This document shows, piece by piece, positions 7,662-15,786 of a DNA stretch of 33,979 bases. Origin of the DNA: Roseicyclus salinarum (GTDB taxonomy: Bacteria > Pseudomonadota > Alphaproteobacteria > Rhodobacterales > Rhodobacteraceae); contig NZ_JARRSA010000039.1 of NCBI RefSeq assembly GCF_029624655.1, positions 1 to 33,979 on the forward strand, in the 5' to 3' direction. Each line of letters opens with the position of its first letter. Position 1 is the first letter of the stretch. The notes under the pieces were generated by a model. That model ran no database searches, was not told the DNA's origin, and saw only the letters and a program-made list of their open reading frames with translations. Position numbers and translations under genes: made by a program.

Positions 7662-10157
7662 ATGGCGGATGCGACGGCGAATTCGGGGTTGCCGAGGCCG
7701 CTTTGCGTGTCCCACCTCGCGCGGCGGTGCCTGCCCGAGGAGATCGCAGGCCCGGACGCGGGCCCAGATGCTGGCCCAGATGCTGGCCCAGATTCTGGCG
7801 CGGGCGCGGGCGGGACGCTGTTCGGTCAGGACCGGGCGCTGCGCGCGCTGGAGCGTGCGACCGCCATGCGTCATCCCGACTTCAACGTCTTCGTTCTGGG
7901 CGAGGAGGGATCGGGGCGGCACGACGCGGTGCGGCGCGTGGCCGAAAAGGCCGCCTCGGCGGCGCCCCGCCCGAGCGACTGGGTCTATGTCCACAACCTG
8001 CGGACGGAATGGCAGCCGAAGGCCCTGTGCCTGCCCGCCGGCAAGGCCGCGCCCTTCAGGGCCGGGGTCGATCGCCTTCTGGAGCGCCTGCGCGGCGCGA
8101 TCCCCGCGATGTTCGAGGCCGAGGATTACCGCAAGCGGCGCGACGAGATCGACGAGCGATACCAGGAGCGCCAGACATCGGCCCTTGACGAGGTGCGCGC
8201 GCGCGCGACCGAGCGCGGGGTCGCGCTGATACGGACACCGATGGGCTTCACGCTCGTGCCGGCACGCGACGGCGAGGTGCTCAGGCCTGAGCAGCTGAAC
8301 CGCCTGCCGCAGGACGAGCAGGAACGGATCCAGGCCGCGCTTGAGGAGCTGCAGGAACAGCTTGCCGCCGTCCTGCGCGCGATGCCCGAACAGGAGCAGG
8401 CGCGCGCCGACGAGGTCCGCGCCCTGAACGCCGAGATGGCCGCGACGGTGATCGACGGGGCCGTAGCCGAGCTGCGCCGCGAGTTCTCGGATCTGCCCGC
8501 CGTCCTGTCGCGGCTCGACGACATGCGCCGCGACATGATCGAGAAGGTCGAGCTTTTCGTCACCAGCCTCCGCGACGACGACGGCCCTTTCCCCGCCATC
8601 ACGATCCCGATCTCCGAGGATCCGCGCTTTCGCCGCTACCTCGTGAACGTCATCGTCTCCAACGGCCACGGGGCTGACGGGGCACCCGTGGTCCACGAGG
8701 ACAATCCCACGCTGCAGCGCCTCGTGGGGCGCATCGACCACGTCGCCCGCATGGGCGCGCTGGAGGCGGATTTCACCAAGATCCGCTCAGGCGCGCTGCA
8801 CCGGGCGAACGGGGGCTTCCTGATCCTGGACGCGCACCGGGTGCTGCGCGACCCCTGGGCATGGGACGCACTGAAGCGGGCCTTGCGCGCACGCTCGGTC
8901 GCGATCACGTCGCCCGCGCAGGAACTGGGATACGTCAGCACAATGACGCTCGAGCCCGAGCCGATCCCGCTTCGGGTGCGGGTGATCCTCGTGGGCGAGC
9001 GGACGCTGTTCTACCTGCTCGTGGCGCTCGACCCGGAGTTCGAGGATCTCTTCAAGCTGCAGGCGGATTTCGAGGACAGCGTGCAGCGCGCGGAGGACGC
9101 CGTCCCGGCCTACGCGGAGGTGCTGCGCGTGGTGGCCGAGCGCGAGGGGCTGCGGCCGCTCGTCCCCCATGCTGTCTGCGCGCTGATCGACGAGGCGTCG
9201 CGCATGGTGGGCGACGCCGAGCGCCTGTCGCTCCGGCTTGGCCGGCTGACGGACCTGATGCGCGAGGCCGATCACGTCGCGGAGGTGGCGGGCCACGACA
9301 GCATCGAGGCGCGCGATATCGAGGAGACGATCGCCGAACGCACCTTCCGCGCCGACCGGCTGCGCGAGCGCTGGCACGAACGGATCGGCCGCGGCACGGT
9401 GATGATCGACACCGAAGGCGCAAGCACGGGCGTCGTCAACGGCCTCAGCGTCATGGACCTCGGGGGGTTCGCCTTCGGCAGCCCCACCCGCATCACCGCG
9501 CGCGTCCGCATGGGGATGGGCCGCGTCGTCGACATCGAGCGCGAGACGCGGCTTGGCGGGCCGATCCACTCCAAGGGCGTCCTTATCCTGTCGAGCTACC
9601 TTGCCGCGAGCTACGCCACGCAGGCGCCGATGTCGCTCTGGGCGTCGCTGGTCTTCGAGGAGTCCTATGGCGGCGTGGAGGGCGACAGCGCCTCGCTCGC
9701 GGAGTTGTGCGCGCTTCTGTCGGCGCTGGCCGAGCGGCCCGTCCGTCAGGACATCGCGGTGACGGGGTCGCTGAACCAGATGGGAGAGGTGCAGGCGATC
9801 GGCGGCGTGAACGAGAAGATCGAGGGGTTCTTCGACGTCTGCGCCGCGCGCGGGCTGACCGGGAAGCAGGGCGTTCTGATCCCGGCCGCGAACGTTCAGC
9901 ACCTCGTGCTGCGGCCCCGCGTCGTGGAGGCGGCCCGCGCGGGGCGGTTCTGCATCTGGACGGCGCGCGACGTTTCGGAGGCGATGGCGCTTCTGACCGG
10001 GTCCGATTTCGGCCGGCGCGACGCCTCGGGGCGCTTTCCCGACGGCTCGATCAACGCCCGGGTCGAAACCCGCCTCGAGGCCTTCGCAGAGACCCGGCGG
10101 CGCTTCGCCGAGCGTCCCGAAGCCGACCCGGCGAAACCGGGCGCGCGGGATCGATGA
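7662..10157 (+). CDS. Lon-related ATP-dependent protease (S16 family, AAA_32 type)
   Basis: An 831-residue protein with an N-terminal AAA-type region and a C-terminal Lon protease domain. The protease dyad is visible: Ser676 in EGDSAS and Lys719 in GGVNEKIEG, 43 residues apart, the same spacing as Ser679/Lys722 of E. coli Lon. The Walker A equivalent is degenerate (GEEGSGRHD, about residues 79-87) and Walker B is GGFLILDA, both usual for this Lon-like branch. A charged helical insert (about residues 150-270, rich in Glu/Gln/Arg) probably forms a coiled coil. I chose the ATG at 7662, preceded by AGGTCGGAGAGG, because the frame upstream runs through the shadow of the kinase gene. Residues 30-45 are a GPDA repeat. 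It is not the housekeeping LonA; substrates are unknown. Confidence 0.88.
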   Translation: MADATANSGLPRPLCVSHLARRCLPEEIAGPDAGPDAGPDAGPDSGAGAGGTLFGQDRALRALERATAMRHPDFNVFVLGEEGSGRHDAVRRVAEKAASAAPRPSDWVYVHNLRTEWQPKALCLPAGKAAPFRAGVDRLLERLRGAIPAMFEAEDYRKRRDEIDERYQERQTSALDEVRARATERGVALIRTPMGFTLVPARDGEVLRPEQLNRLPQDEQERIQAALEELQEQLAAVLRAMPEQEQARADEVRALNAEMAATVIDGAVAELRREFSDLPAVLSRLDDMRRDMIEKVELFVTSLRDDDGPFPAITIPISEDPRFRRYLVNVIVSNGHGADGAPVVHEDNPTLQRLVGRIDHVARMGALEADFTKIRSGALHRANGGFLILDAHRVLRDPWAWDALKRALRARSVAITSPAQELGYVSTMTLEPEPIPLRVRVILVGERTLFYLLVALDPEFEDLFKLQADFEDSVQRAEDAVPAYAEVLRVVAEREGLRPLVPHAVCALIDEASRMVGDAERLSLRLGRLTDLMREADHVAEVAGHDSIEARDIEETIAERTFRADRLRERWHERIGRGTVMIDTEGASTGVVNGLSVMDLGGFAFGSPTRITARVRMGMGRVVDIERETRLGGPIHSKGVLILSSYLAASYATQAPMSLWASLVFEESYGGVEGDSASLAELCALLSALAERPVRQDIAVTGSLNQMGEVQAIGGVNEKIEGFFDVCAARGLTGKQGVLIPAANVQHLVLRPRVVEAARAGRFCIWTARDVSEAMALLTGSDFGRRDASGRFPDGSINARVETRLEAFAETRRRFAERPEADPAKPGARDR
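7749..7796 (+). repeat. 12-bp tandem repeat inside the Lon-like gene
   Basis: Four consecutive 12-bp units start at 7749, 7761, 7773 and 7785. Units 2 and 3 are identical (GGCCCAGATGCT), unit 1 is GGCCCGGACGCG and unit 4 is GGCCCAGATTCT. They encode Gly-Pro-Asp-Ala three times and then Gly-Pro-Asp-Ser. Because the unit is a multiple of three, copy-number change by slippage would keep the frame. Confidence 0.9.
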
Positions 10158-10167
10158 CGGGCGCGCC

Positions 10168-11346
10168 TCAGCACGCCTGACCTGCTGCCCATCCCGACGA
10201 CCACGCCCACTGGAAGTTGTAGCCGCCGAGCCAGCCGGTCACGTCGACCACCTCGCCCACGAAGAACAGGCCGGGAACCTTGCGCGCCATCATCGTGCGC
10301 GCGTCCAGGTCGCGCGTGTCCACGCCGCCAAACGTCACCTCGGCCGTGCGGTAGCCCTCGGAGCCCGCGGGCACGACGCGCCACTGATGCACCTCCGCTC
10401 CAAGCTGCCTGAGCGCCGCGTCCGTCTGGTCGGCCAGCCGCCCGTCGATGCCCGCGCGCTGGGTCACGGCGGCGGCAAGTTTCTCGGGCAGGATCTCGGC
10501 AAGGGCGTTCTTGACGGAGACGCGCCCGTGCCGCGCGCGCCTCTCGCGCAGGTCCGCCACCGTGTCGCGGCCCGTGGCAAGGTCCACGACGACCGCATCG
10601 CCCTCGCGCCAGTAGGACGAGATCTGCAGGATCGAGGGGCCCGACAGGCCGCGATGGGTGAACAGGAGCCCTTCGTCGAAGGAGGCCTGCCCGCAAGCGA
10701 CGCGCGCCTCAACCGACAGGCCCGACAGGGCGGCCATGCCCTCGCGCGTGCCGTCGGTGAAGGTCAGCGGCACCAGGGCGGGGCGGGTCTCGACCTGCCG
10801 GAGGCCGAACTGTTCGGCCATGCGGTAGCCGAACCCCGTCGCGCCGATCTTGGGCACCGATTTCCCGCCCGTGGCGATCACCAGAGAGGGCGCGGACAGA
10901 ATGCCGCCCGAGGTCTCGACGCGGAACCCGTCCTCGCCCCGCGAGACGCTGCCGACCGTGGTGCCAAGGCGCAGCTCGACGCCCGCCCCGGTCATGTCGT
11001 CCAGCAGCATGGCGATGATTTCGCGGGCTGATCCGTCGCAGAACAGCTGGCCGAGGGTCTTTTCGTGCCATGCGATTCCGGCGGCGTCGACGCGGGCGAT
11101 GAAGTCGTGCTGCGTGTAGCGGTTGAGCGCGGAGAGGGCGAAACGCGGGTTTTGCGACAGGAACCGCTCGGGCGCGATGTGCAGGTTGGTGAAGTTGCAC
11201 CGCCCGCCGCCCGAGATGCGGATCTTCTCGCCGGGCTTGCGCGCATGGTCGATCACCGTGACGCGCCGCCCCCGGCGTCCGGCCTCGATGGCGCAGAACA
11301 TGCCGGCCGCGCCGGCCCCAAGTATGATGACGTCGCTGCGTTCCAC
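10168..11346 (-). CDS. FAD-dependent flavoprotein, HI0933/YhiN family
   Basis: Predicted cytoplasmic flavoprotein oxidoreductase of about 392 residues. The N-terminal dinucleotide fold reads DVIILGAGAAGMFCAIEAGRRG, followed by the family block GEKIRISGGGRCNFTN. The C-terminal part has the second FAD contact GLFFVGEVVDVTGWLGGYNFQWAWSSG. Family members are annotated as NAD(P)/FAD oxidoreductases of unresolved function, so no substrate is assigned. The start is uncertain: a GTG at 11346 puts the protein directly before the FAD fold, while a TTG at 11382 would add 12 residues; neither has a good ribosome-binding site. It lies 84 nt downstream of the CapA-like gene on the same strand and ends 10 nt from the end of the convergent protease gene. 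Confidence 0.88.
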   Translation of the reverse strand: MERSDVIILGAGAAGMFCAIEAGRRGRRVTVIDHARKPGEKIRISGGGRCNFTNLHIAPERFLSQNPRFALSALNRYTQHDFIARVDAAGIAWHEKTLGQLFCDGSAREIIAMLLDDMTGAGVELRLGTTVGSVSRGEDGFRVETSGGILSAPSLVIATGGKSVPKIGATGFGYRMAEQFGLRQVETRPALVPLTFTDGTREGMAALSGLSVEARVACGQASFDEGLLFTHRGLSGPSILQISSYWREGDAVVVDLATGRDTVADLRERRARHGRVSVKNALAEILPEKLAAAVTQRAGIDGRLADQTDAALRQLGAEVHQWRVVPAGSEGYRTAEVTFGGVDTRDLDARTMMARKVPGLFFVGEVVDVTGWLGGYNFQWAWSSGWAAGQAC

Positions 11347-11430
11347 CGGCAGGGCGCTAGCGCGCCGCCACGTTCGATGCAAGCCCGCGCGGGGGCGGCT
11401 CTGGCGGGGCAGGGCGCGCGTTCGCGGGGA

Positions 11431-12798
11431 TCAGGCGGCCGGGCCCGTGGTCTCGCGGCCAAGAACCAGCTCGGCATAGTCGAGCGCCTTGCGCGCACCC
11501 TCTACGGTCGGCCTCTCCGCCGTGTCCGCGAGCAGGTCGGACAGTCTCTCGATCCGCGTGACCATGCGCCCGTCCTCGGACCCGTAGGTGCGAAAGACGG
11601 GCGTGGCGCGGGCCTCGGCGATGCAGGTCACGGTCTCGCCGTCGAGCACGCCCTTGACCAGCCGCAGGTTCAGGATCGCGCTCAGCGCGATGTGCGGCGC
11701 CGCGAAGCCCCATGTCAGGCTGCCCAGCGAATAGGCGATCACGGCGGGCCGGCGCGGATCGCGGGCGGGGCGATAGACCTCCATCGGCTGGATGACGTGG
11801 GGGTGGTGGCCGATGATGGCGTCGGCGCCGTATTCGACGAGGGCGCGCGCGGCCTCCACCTGCTGGCGGCGGGGAAAGAACTCGAACTCGTGGCCCCAGT
11901 GGATCGAGGCGACGATGAAATCGCAGTCCTTGCGGCGGCAATCGTCGATCTGGCGGCGCAGAAGCGCGGTGTCGGGCGGCCCCGCCTTGGACGACAGGGC
12001 CGAAAGGTGCACGCGGTAGGCCTCGGCCGGCGGCAGCCTGTGGCCGTTCAGCCCGAAGCAGTCCGAAACGAAGCCGACGCGGATACCGTTCCGCGCGAGG
12101 ACCTTGGCCGTTCCGTGCTCGTCCGGGGTCGCGTTCGCCCCGAGGTTGACGATGCCCTCGCGCGCCAGCGTTTCGGCCGTCGTCGTCACCCCCTCGAGGC
12201 CCATGTCGAAGAAATGGTTGTTGGCGGTGTTGAGGATGTCGAACACCCGCCCGCGATGGCCCTTGAGGATGTCGAACTGGGTCGCGTCGCAGCATTCCAC
12301 GGGCGGCCCGAGATCGTCGATGATCTCTTCCACGAGGGGCTGCGTGGTCACGGGGGACTCGAAATTCGCGAAGGAGATGTCCTTGTCGAACAACAGGTCC
12401 TGGACCCGCTCGTAGAGAATGTTCGCGGACTGATCGATGCCGCGCGAGCGCAGGATGTCCCCGGCGGCGGCGAGGGTGACGGAGCTTTCGACCTCGAGCC
12501 CCCCGGGGGGCATGATGCGGGGAAGGTCCCGGTCGAGGTCCCGCGCGATGTCGAGGTCCCTCGGCGGCAGGGCGACGGGATGTGCCGACTTGAAGACCCA
12601 GTAGAGATTGTCGAGAAGCGACATCTCCTCGATCGCGGCCGCTGATCCCCTGCGCGGCCGCCGCCACACCCTTGCGCGCCGAATGAAGGCCGTGACGATA
12701 TCCAACACGCGAAGCAGGAGCGGCGAGGACAGCTGCAGGACGTCGCTCGGCGCGGCGGGCAGTCGGTCCGGCGTCTCGGTCTGCTCGCCCCTGTCCAC
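11431..12798 (-). CDS. CapA-type (PGA_cap) metallophosphoesterase-like protein
   Basis: A 455-residue protein of the CapA superfamily, which shares the calcineurin-like phosphoesterase fold. Metal-site motifs appear in order: AAAGDI, ANFESP, NTANNH, SIHWGHE and IIGHHPHVIQ. CapA proteins act in poly-gamma-glutamate or capsule metabolism in some bacteria, but no other capsule gene is present here, so the substrate is open. Residues 1-100 precede the domain and contain one hydrophobic stretch (LLLRVLDIVTAFI, about 27-39); there is no classical signal peptide. The start used is a GTG at 12798 with GAAGG ten nt upstream; an in-frame TGA at 12832-12834 limits further extension. A repeat with operator-like symmetry lies 53-81 nt upstream. 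Confidence 0.82.
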   Translation of the reverse strand: MDRGEQTETPDRLPAAPSDVLQLSSPLLLRVLDIVTAFIRRARVWRRPRRGSAAAIEEMSLLDNLYWVFKSAHPVALPPRDLDIARDLDRDLPRIMPPGGLEVESSVTLAAAGDILRSRGIDQSANILYERVQDLLFDKDISFANFESPVTTQPLVEEIIDDLGPPVECCDATQFDILKGHRGRVFDILNTANNHFFDMGLEGVTTTAETLAREGIVNLGANATPDEHGTAKVLARNGIRVGFVSDCFGLNGHRLPPAEAYRVHLSALSSKAGPPDTALLRRQIDDCRRKDCDFIVASIHWGHEFEFFPRRQQVEAARALVEYGADAIIGHHPHVIQPMEVYRPARDPRRPAVIAYSLGSLTWGFAAPHIALSAILNLRLVKGVLDGETVTCIAEARATPVFRTYGSEDGRMVTRIERLSDLLADTAERPTVEGARKALDYAELVLGRETTGPAA

Positions 12799-13315
12799 CC
12801 CGTCGACGCCTTCGGCAATTCTTTCCCCGCATCAGGTCTAGAGGCCATCCCGATTGAATTGAAGCGTGGAATTGAATCGTGCCGAGGGCCTGCGCCTTTC
12901 GCGCGTTCATTCGGGGCATCGATCATGGACCGACCCCGCCGGGCATCCCGTCCCGCCGCTGGCGGCGCGCCCGCTTGCACGGGGCCCGCGAAAGGGCGAA
13001 CGTCGCGCCCATGATGCCCCCGCGCCCCGCAAATCCGCCCCGGCCCGGCCCCGCCACCGATCCGCGGATGCGCGCGGCGCGTCGCGTGGCGCGCGTGGGC
13101 CGCGCGCGCCGCTGCCTCCGGCGCAGCGCCGGGCCGATCGCGGAGCGGGGAGGTCATGCCGTTTCGCCCCGTCCCCTGGCTTCGGGCCGCGCTTCCTGCG
13201 GCCCCGTGGCCGTGGGCGCGGCCGCGTCCCGGCCGCGTTCCGTCCCGAGCGGCACCAGGGGCGGGGGCGGGCCGCTTTCGTCGCGGTCCTTGCCCCGTGC
13301 GGGGGAGGCCGGGCG
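12799..13315. other. Divergent intergenic region with a symmetric element
   Basis: This 517-nt stretch separates the divergent CapA-like and DMT transporter genes. The part nearest the CapA gene is relatively AT-rich and holds the repeat at 12851-12879. The rest is extremely GC-rich; open frames there encode Arg/Pro/Ala-rich sequence and are not credible genes. Confidence 0.5.
12851..12879. promoter_or_regulatory. Imperfect inverted/direct repeat, candidate operator of the CapA-like gene
   Basis: CGATTGAATT (12851-12860) and AATTGAATCG (12870-12879) form an inverted repeat with 9 of 10 positions pairing across a 9-nt spacer. The same segment contains GAATTGAA twice as a direct repeat (12856-12863 and 12869-12876). 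It stands out as AT-rich in very GC-rich surroundings and sits in the promoter region of the gene starting at 12798. A regulator is not identified. Confidence 0.45.
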
Positions 13316-14299
13316 ATGACGGCCTTCGCCCATGGCGCGGCGGGAAACACGGGCCGGGCGATCGCCTTCATCCTCGCGGGCATGCTCTGCATCTCGATCA
13401 ACGACATGCTGATCAAGCTGCTTTCGGGCGGCTACCCCCTGCACCAGATGGTGTTCGTCCGCTCGGTCCTCGGTCTTCTCGCGAGCGCCGTCTTCCTGCG
13501 TCTCGAGGGCGGGATATCGCTTCTGAGGACGGATCGTCCGGGCCTCCACGCGCTGCGCGCGGGCTGCATCGTTCTGGCCAACATGCTGTTCTTCCTCGCG
13601 CTTTCGGTGATGCCACTTGGCGCGGCGACGGCGCTTTTCTTCGTCGCGCCACTGTTCATCACGCTTCTCGCCATCCCCGTCCTCGGCGAGCCGGTCGGCC
13701 GGCAGCGTCTCGGGGCGGTGCTTGCGGGGCTTGCAGGGGTCGCCGTCATGATGGCGCCGGGCGTCGAGTGGGGCGGCATTCCCCGCTGGGCCCTTTCGCT
13801 GCCGGTCCTCGCCGCCGCCTGCTACGCGGGGATGCAGGTCCTGACCCGCAAGCTCGGCGTGCGGTCGGCGGCCTCCGCCATGACGTTCTACATCCAGGTG
13901 GCCTTCATCGCGGTCAGTCTCGGCTTCTACGCCATCGCGGGCGACGGCCGCTTCTCCGAAGGGTTGGAGCCGGGGCCGCTGGTGTTCCTGCTGCGCGCAT
14001 GGGTCCGGCCCGAAGCGGGCGATCTGTGGATCTTCGGCGTCCTCGGCGCCCTTTCGGCGATGATCGGCTACTGCCTGAGCCAGGCCTACCGCCTCGGGAC
14101 GGCCTCCGTCGTCGCCTCGTGCGAATACGTGGCCCTGCCGCTTGCGATCCTTTGGGGCTGGATGATCTTCGACGAGGTGCCGCAGCCCGCCGTCTGGGCC
14201 GGCACGGCCCTGATCGCGGGATCGGGCCTGTGGGTCTTCGCCCGCGAGAGGGCGCGCGACCGGGCCCTGGCCTCGGCCCGTCCGGTGCGGCGCGACTGA
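13316..14299 (+). CDS. DMT-family transporter with EamA domains
   Basis: A 327-residue inner-membrane protein with about ten hydrophobic helices arranged as two EamA repeats (roughly residues 10-140 and 155-315). The first repeat shows ISINDMLIKLLSGG near the start and 'GAATALFFVAPLFITLLAIPVLGEPVG' at its end; the second ends with 'EYVALPLAILWGWMIFDEVPQPAVWAGTALI'. Both closings are typical of drug/metabolite exporters of this superfamily. The frame is open further upstream, but the ATG at 13316 has a strong ribosome-binding site (GGGGGAGG) and begins just before the first helix. Substrate unknown. Confidence 0.88.
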   Translation: MTAFAHGAAGNTGRAIAFILAGMLCISINDMLIKLLSGGYPLHQMVFVRSVLGLLASAVFLRLEGGISLLRTDRPGLHALRAGCIVLANMLFFLALSVMPLGAATALFFVAPLFITLLAIPVLGEPVGRQRLGAVLAGLAGVAVMMAPGVEWGGIPRWALSLPVLAAACYAGMQVLTRKLGVRSAASAMTFYIQVAFIAVSLGFYAIAGDGRFSEGLEPGPLVFLLRAWVRPEAGDLWIFGVLGALSAMIGYCLSQAYRLGTASVVASCEYVALPLAILWGWMIFDEVPQPAVWAGTALIAGSGLWVFARERARDRALASARPVRRD

Positions 14300-14364
14300 A
14301 ACGGGCCGCGCGCCGCGTGCGCGGGGACGGGGGCGAAAAACCGACTTTCGCGGCGCAACCGCGC

Positions 14365-14393
14365 TTGACGATGCGCGGCGGGGGCAATACACC
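14365..14393 (+). promoter_or_regulatory. Promoter of the tRNA-Asp pair
   Basis: A -35 box TTGACG (14365-14370) is followed after exactly 17 nt by TACACC (14388-14393), which can act as -10. It lies 36 nt before the first tRNA. The near-consensus -35 and GC-tolerant -10 are common for stable-RNA promoters in this bacterial group. Confidence 0.65.
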
Positions 14394-14429
14394 ACGCGTC
14401 ACGCCGGGGAGACCCGGGCGTTCGGGTGA

Positions 14430-14506
14430 GCGGTTGTAGCTCAGTTGGTTAGAGTACCGGCCTGTCACGCCGGGGGTCGCGGGTTCGAGCCCCGTCAACC
14501 GCGCCA
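14430..14506 (+). tRNA. tRNA-Asp (anticodon GTC), copy 1
   Basis: A 77-nt cloverleaf. The acceptor stem GCGGTTG pairs with CAACCGC, the discriminator is G and the 3' CCA is encoded. The D-arm has GCTCAGTTGGTTAGAGTAC and the T-arm has GGTTCGAGCCCC. The anticodon GTC is at 14464-14466 within CTGTCAC, flanked by the CCGGC/GCCGG stem. GUC is the tRNA-Asp anticodon that receives queuosine at its first position and is then a substrate of GluQ-RS, encoded elsewhere in this window. Confidence 0.98.
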
Positions 14507-14536
14507 CCACCCGAAGGTCCATCGCCCCAGCCGTTC

Positions 14537-14613
14537 GCGGTTGTAGCTCAGTTGGTTAGAGTACCGGCCTGTCACGCCGGGGGTCGCGGGTTCGAGCCCC
14601 GTCAACCGCGCCA
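14537..14613 (+). tRNA. tRNA-Asp (anticodon GTC), copy 2
   Basis: Base-for-base identical to the first copy, starting 30 nt after its CCA end. The anticodon GTC is at 14571-14573. The encoded CCA is followed directly by a T-run (CTTTTTCC), which may help end the transcript. The two genes are probably made as one precursor from the promoter at 14365. Confidence 0.98.
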
Positions 14614-14688
14614 CTTTTTCCTTGCCTTTCCCTGCCGCCACCGATCCCCCTTGCGCCTGCCGTCCCGGCGCGATCAAGTCGGCGTCAA

Positions 14689-15663
14689 ATGCGCGCGCGC
14701 CATGGAATTGACGTCCGATCGAGCCTTGCCGGGGCCTGCCTCGCGCTGTCGTGCGTCGCGCTCGGTGGTGGCCTCTTCGCATGGGCGGGCCCGACGGGCT
14801 CGGCCCTCGGCCCGATGGCGCGAATGCTCGATGCGGTCGCGCCGGGTCTTGCGGTCGCGGCGCTCGGTCTCGGCGGTCTGGCCGCGCTGGCGGGCGCTCG
14901 GCGCGCGGGCGCGGTCCTCGCGCTTGCCGCACTCGGGACGCTGGCCGTGCAGGTCGCCGCCTACCGCGACCTGAGCCTGCCCGCGCGTCCAGGCCTCGAC
15001 CCCGACCTGCGCGTCCTTTTCTTCAATGTCGAAGGCGACAACGGGATCTCGGGCGCGCGCATACTGAACGCAGTGCTGGAGGCCTCGCCAGACATCGTCG
15101 TTCTTGCCGAGGCCGCGCCCCTCGCGCCGCATCTCGACGCCCTGCGGGAGGCCTATGACTTCGTCTCCGACTGCGGGGCCGAGGGCTGCGACCTGATGGT
15201 GGCCACGCGGCTGGAGGTGCTGCGGTTCTGGCGCCTGCGGCTGAACCCGGCCTGGCCTGCGAGATACGCGGTGCTCGAGGTCGAGACGGGAGATGGCGCG
15301 CCGGTGTTCTTCGCGGCGAGCCACCTTGCGAAACCCTGGATGTCGGGCATCGCCGAGCCCGAGATAACGCGGCTCGCCGCGCAGTACGACTGGTTGTCCG
15401 GGCCGGCGCTGGCCGTGGGCGACTTCAACATGACCTCCTGGAGCCGGCCGATGCGCGGCCTGCTTCGCGAGACGGGATTTCGCGCCCTGCGCGGCCAGCC
15501 CGCGTCGTGGCCGGCCGCGGCCGGGCGGTTCGGCCTTCCGATCGACCATGTGCTCGTGCGCGACGGCGTGCGCGTGGTCCGCGTCGCGCCTTTCGGCGCG
15601 GAGCTGGGTTCCAACCACAGGGGTTTCGTCGCGGAGCTTCGGGTCGCGCAGCGCCCCGGCTGA
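14689..15663 (+). CDS. Membrane-anchored endonuclease/exonuclease/phosphatase (EEP) family protein
   Basis: A 324-residue protein. Residues 10-95 form about three hydrophobic helices; residues 105-320 form an EEP (DNase I-like) domain. Catalytic signatures: FFNVEGDN (metal-binding Asn), VVLAEAAP (Glu), ASHLAKPWM (His), VGDFNMTSWS (Asp and Asn), PIDHVLV (Asp-His) and SNHRGFVAEL (final His). The catalytic domain probably faces the periplasm or outer side, as in other membrane-bound EEP proteins. The natural substrate (nucleic acid or phospholipid headgroup) cannot be told from sequence. No clear ribosome-binding site precedes the ATG at 14689, so the exact start is moderately uncertain. Confidence 0.85.
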   Translation: MRARHGIDVRSSLAGACLALSCVALGGGLFAWAGPTGSALGPMARMLDAVAPGLAVAALGLGGLAALAGARRAGAVLALAALGTLAVQVAAYRDLSLPARPGLDPDLRVLFFNVEGDNGISGARILNAVLEASPDIVVLAEAAPLAPHLDALREAYDFVSDCGAEGCDLMVATRLEVLRFWRLRLNPAWPARYAVLEVETGDGAPVFFAASHLAKPWMSGIAEPEITRLAAQYDWLSGPALAVGDFNMTSWSRPMRGLLRETGFRALRGQPASWPAAAGRFGLPIDHVLVRDGVRVVRVAPFGAELGSNHRGFVAELRVAQRPG

Positions 15664-15722
15664 GCGTGCGGCGGCCGGGGCCTCGCGGCCTCGGGGGCGT
15701 TCCGCCCCGAGGCGACGCCAGG

Positions 15723-15782
15723 GGCATCGAGCCCCCGCCGCCGCCCGCCTTCCGGCGATGCGTATTTGAGGAAAGATGAAGG
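15723..15782. repeat. ~60-bp intergenic repeat element, copy 1
   Basis: The element starts with GGCATCGAGCC (15723-15733), contains a small hairpin CGCC-TTCC-GGCG, and ends with GCGTATTTGAGGAAAGATGA and then AGG (from 15760). A second copy is at 23972-24031 with the two conserved blocks exactly 37 nt apart in both. It lies between convergent genes, immediately after the mnmA stop. On the opposite strand the second block would translate as SSFLKYA. Confidence 0.8.
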
Positions 15783-15786
15783 AGGC

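Noticed and set aside
12866-13315. N-terminal extension of the DMT transporter by 150 codons
   Set aside because: The extension is Arg/Pro/Ala-rich with no helix or domain, whereas the ATG at 13316 has a strong ribosome-binding site directly before the first membrane helix.
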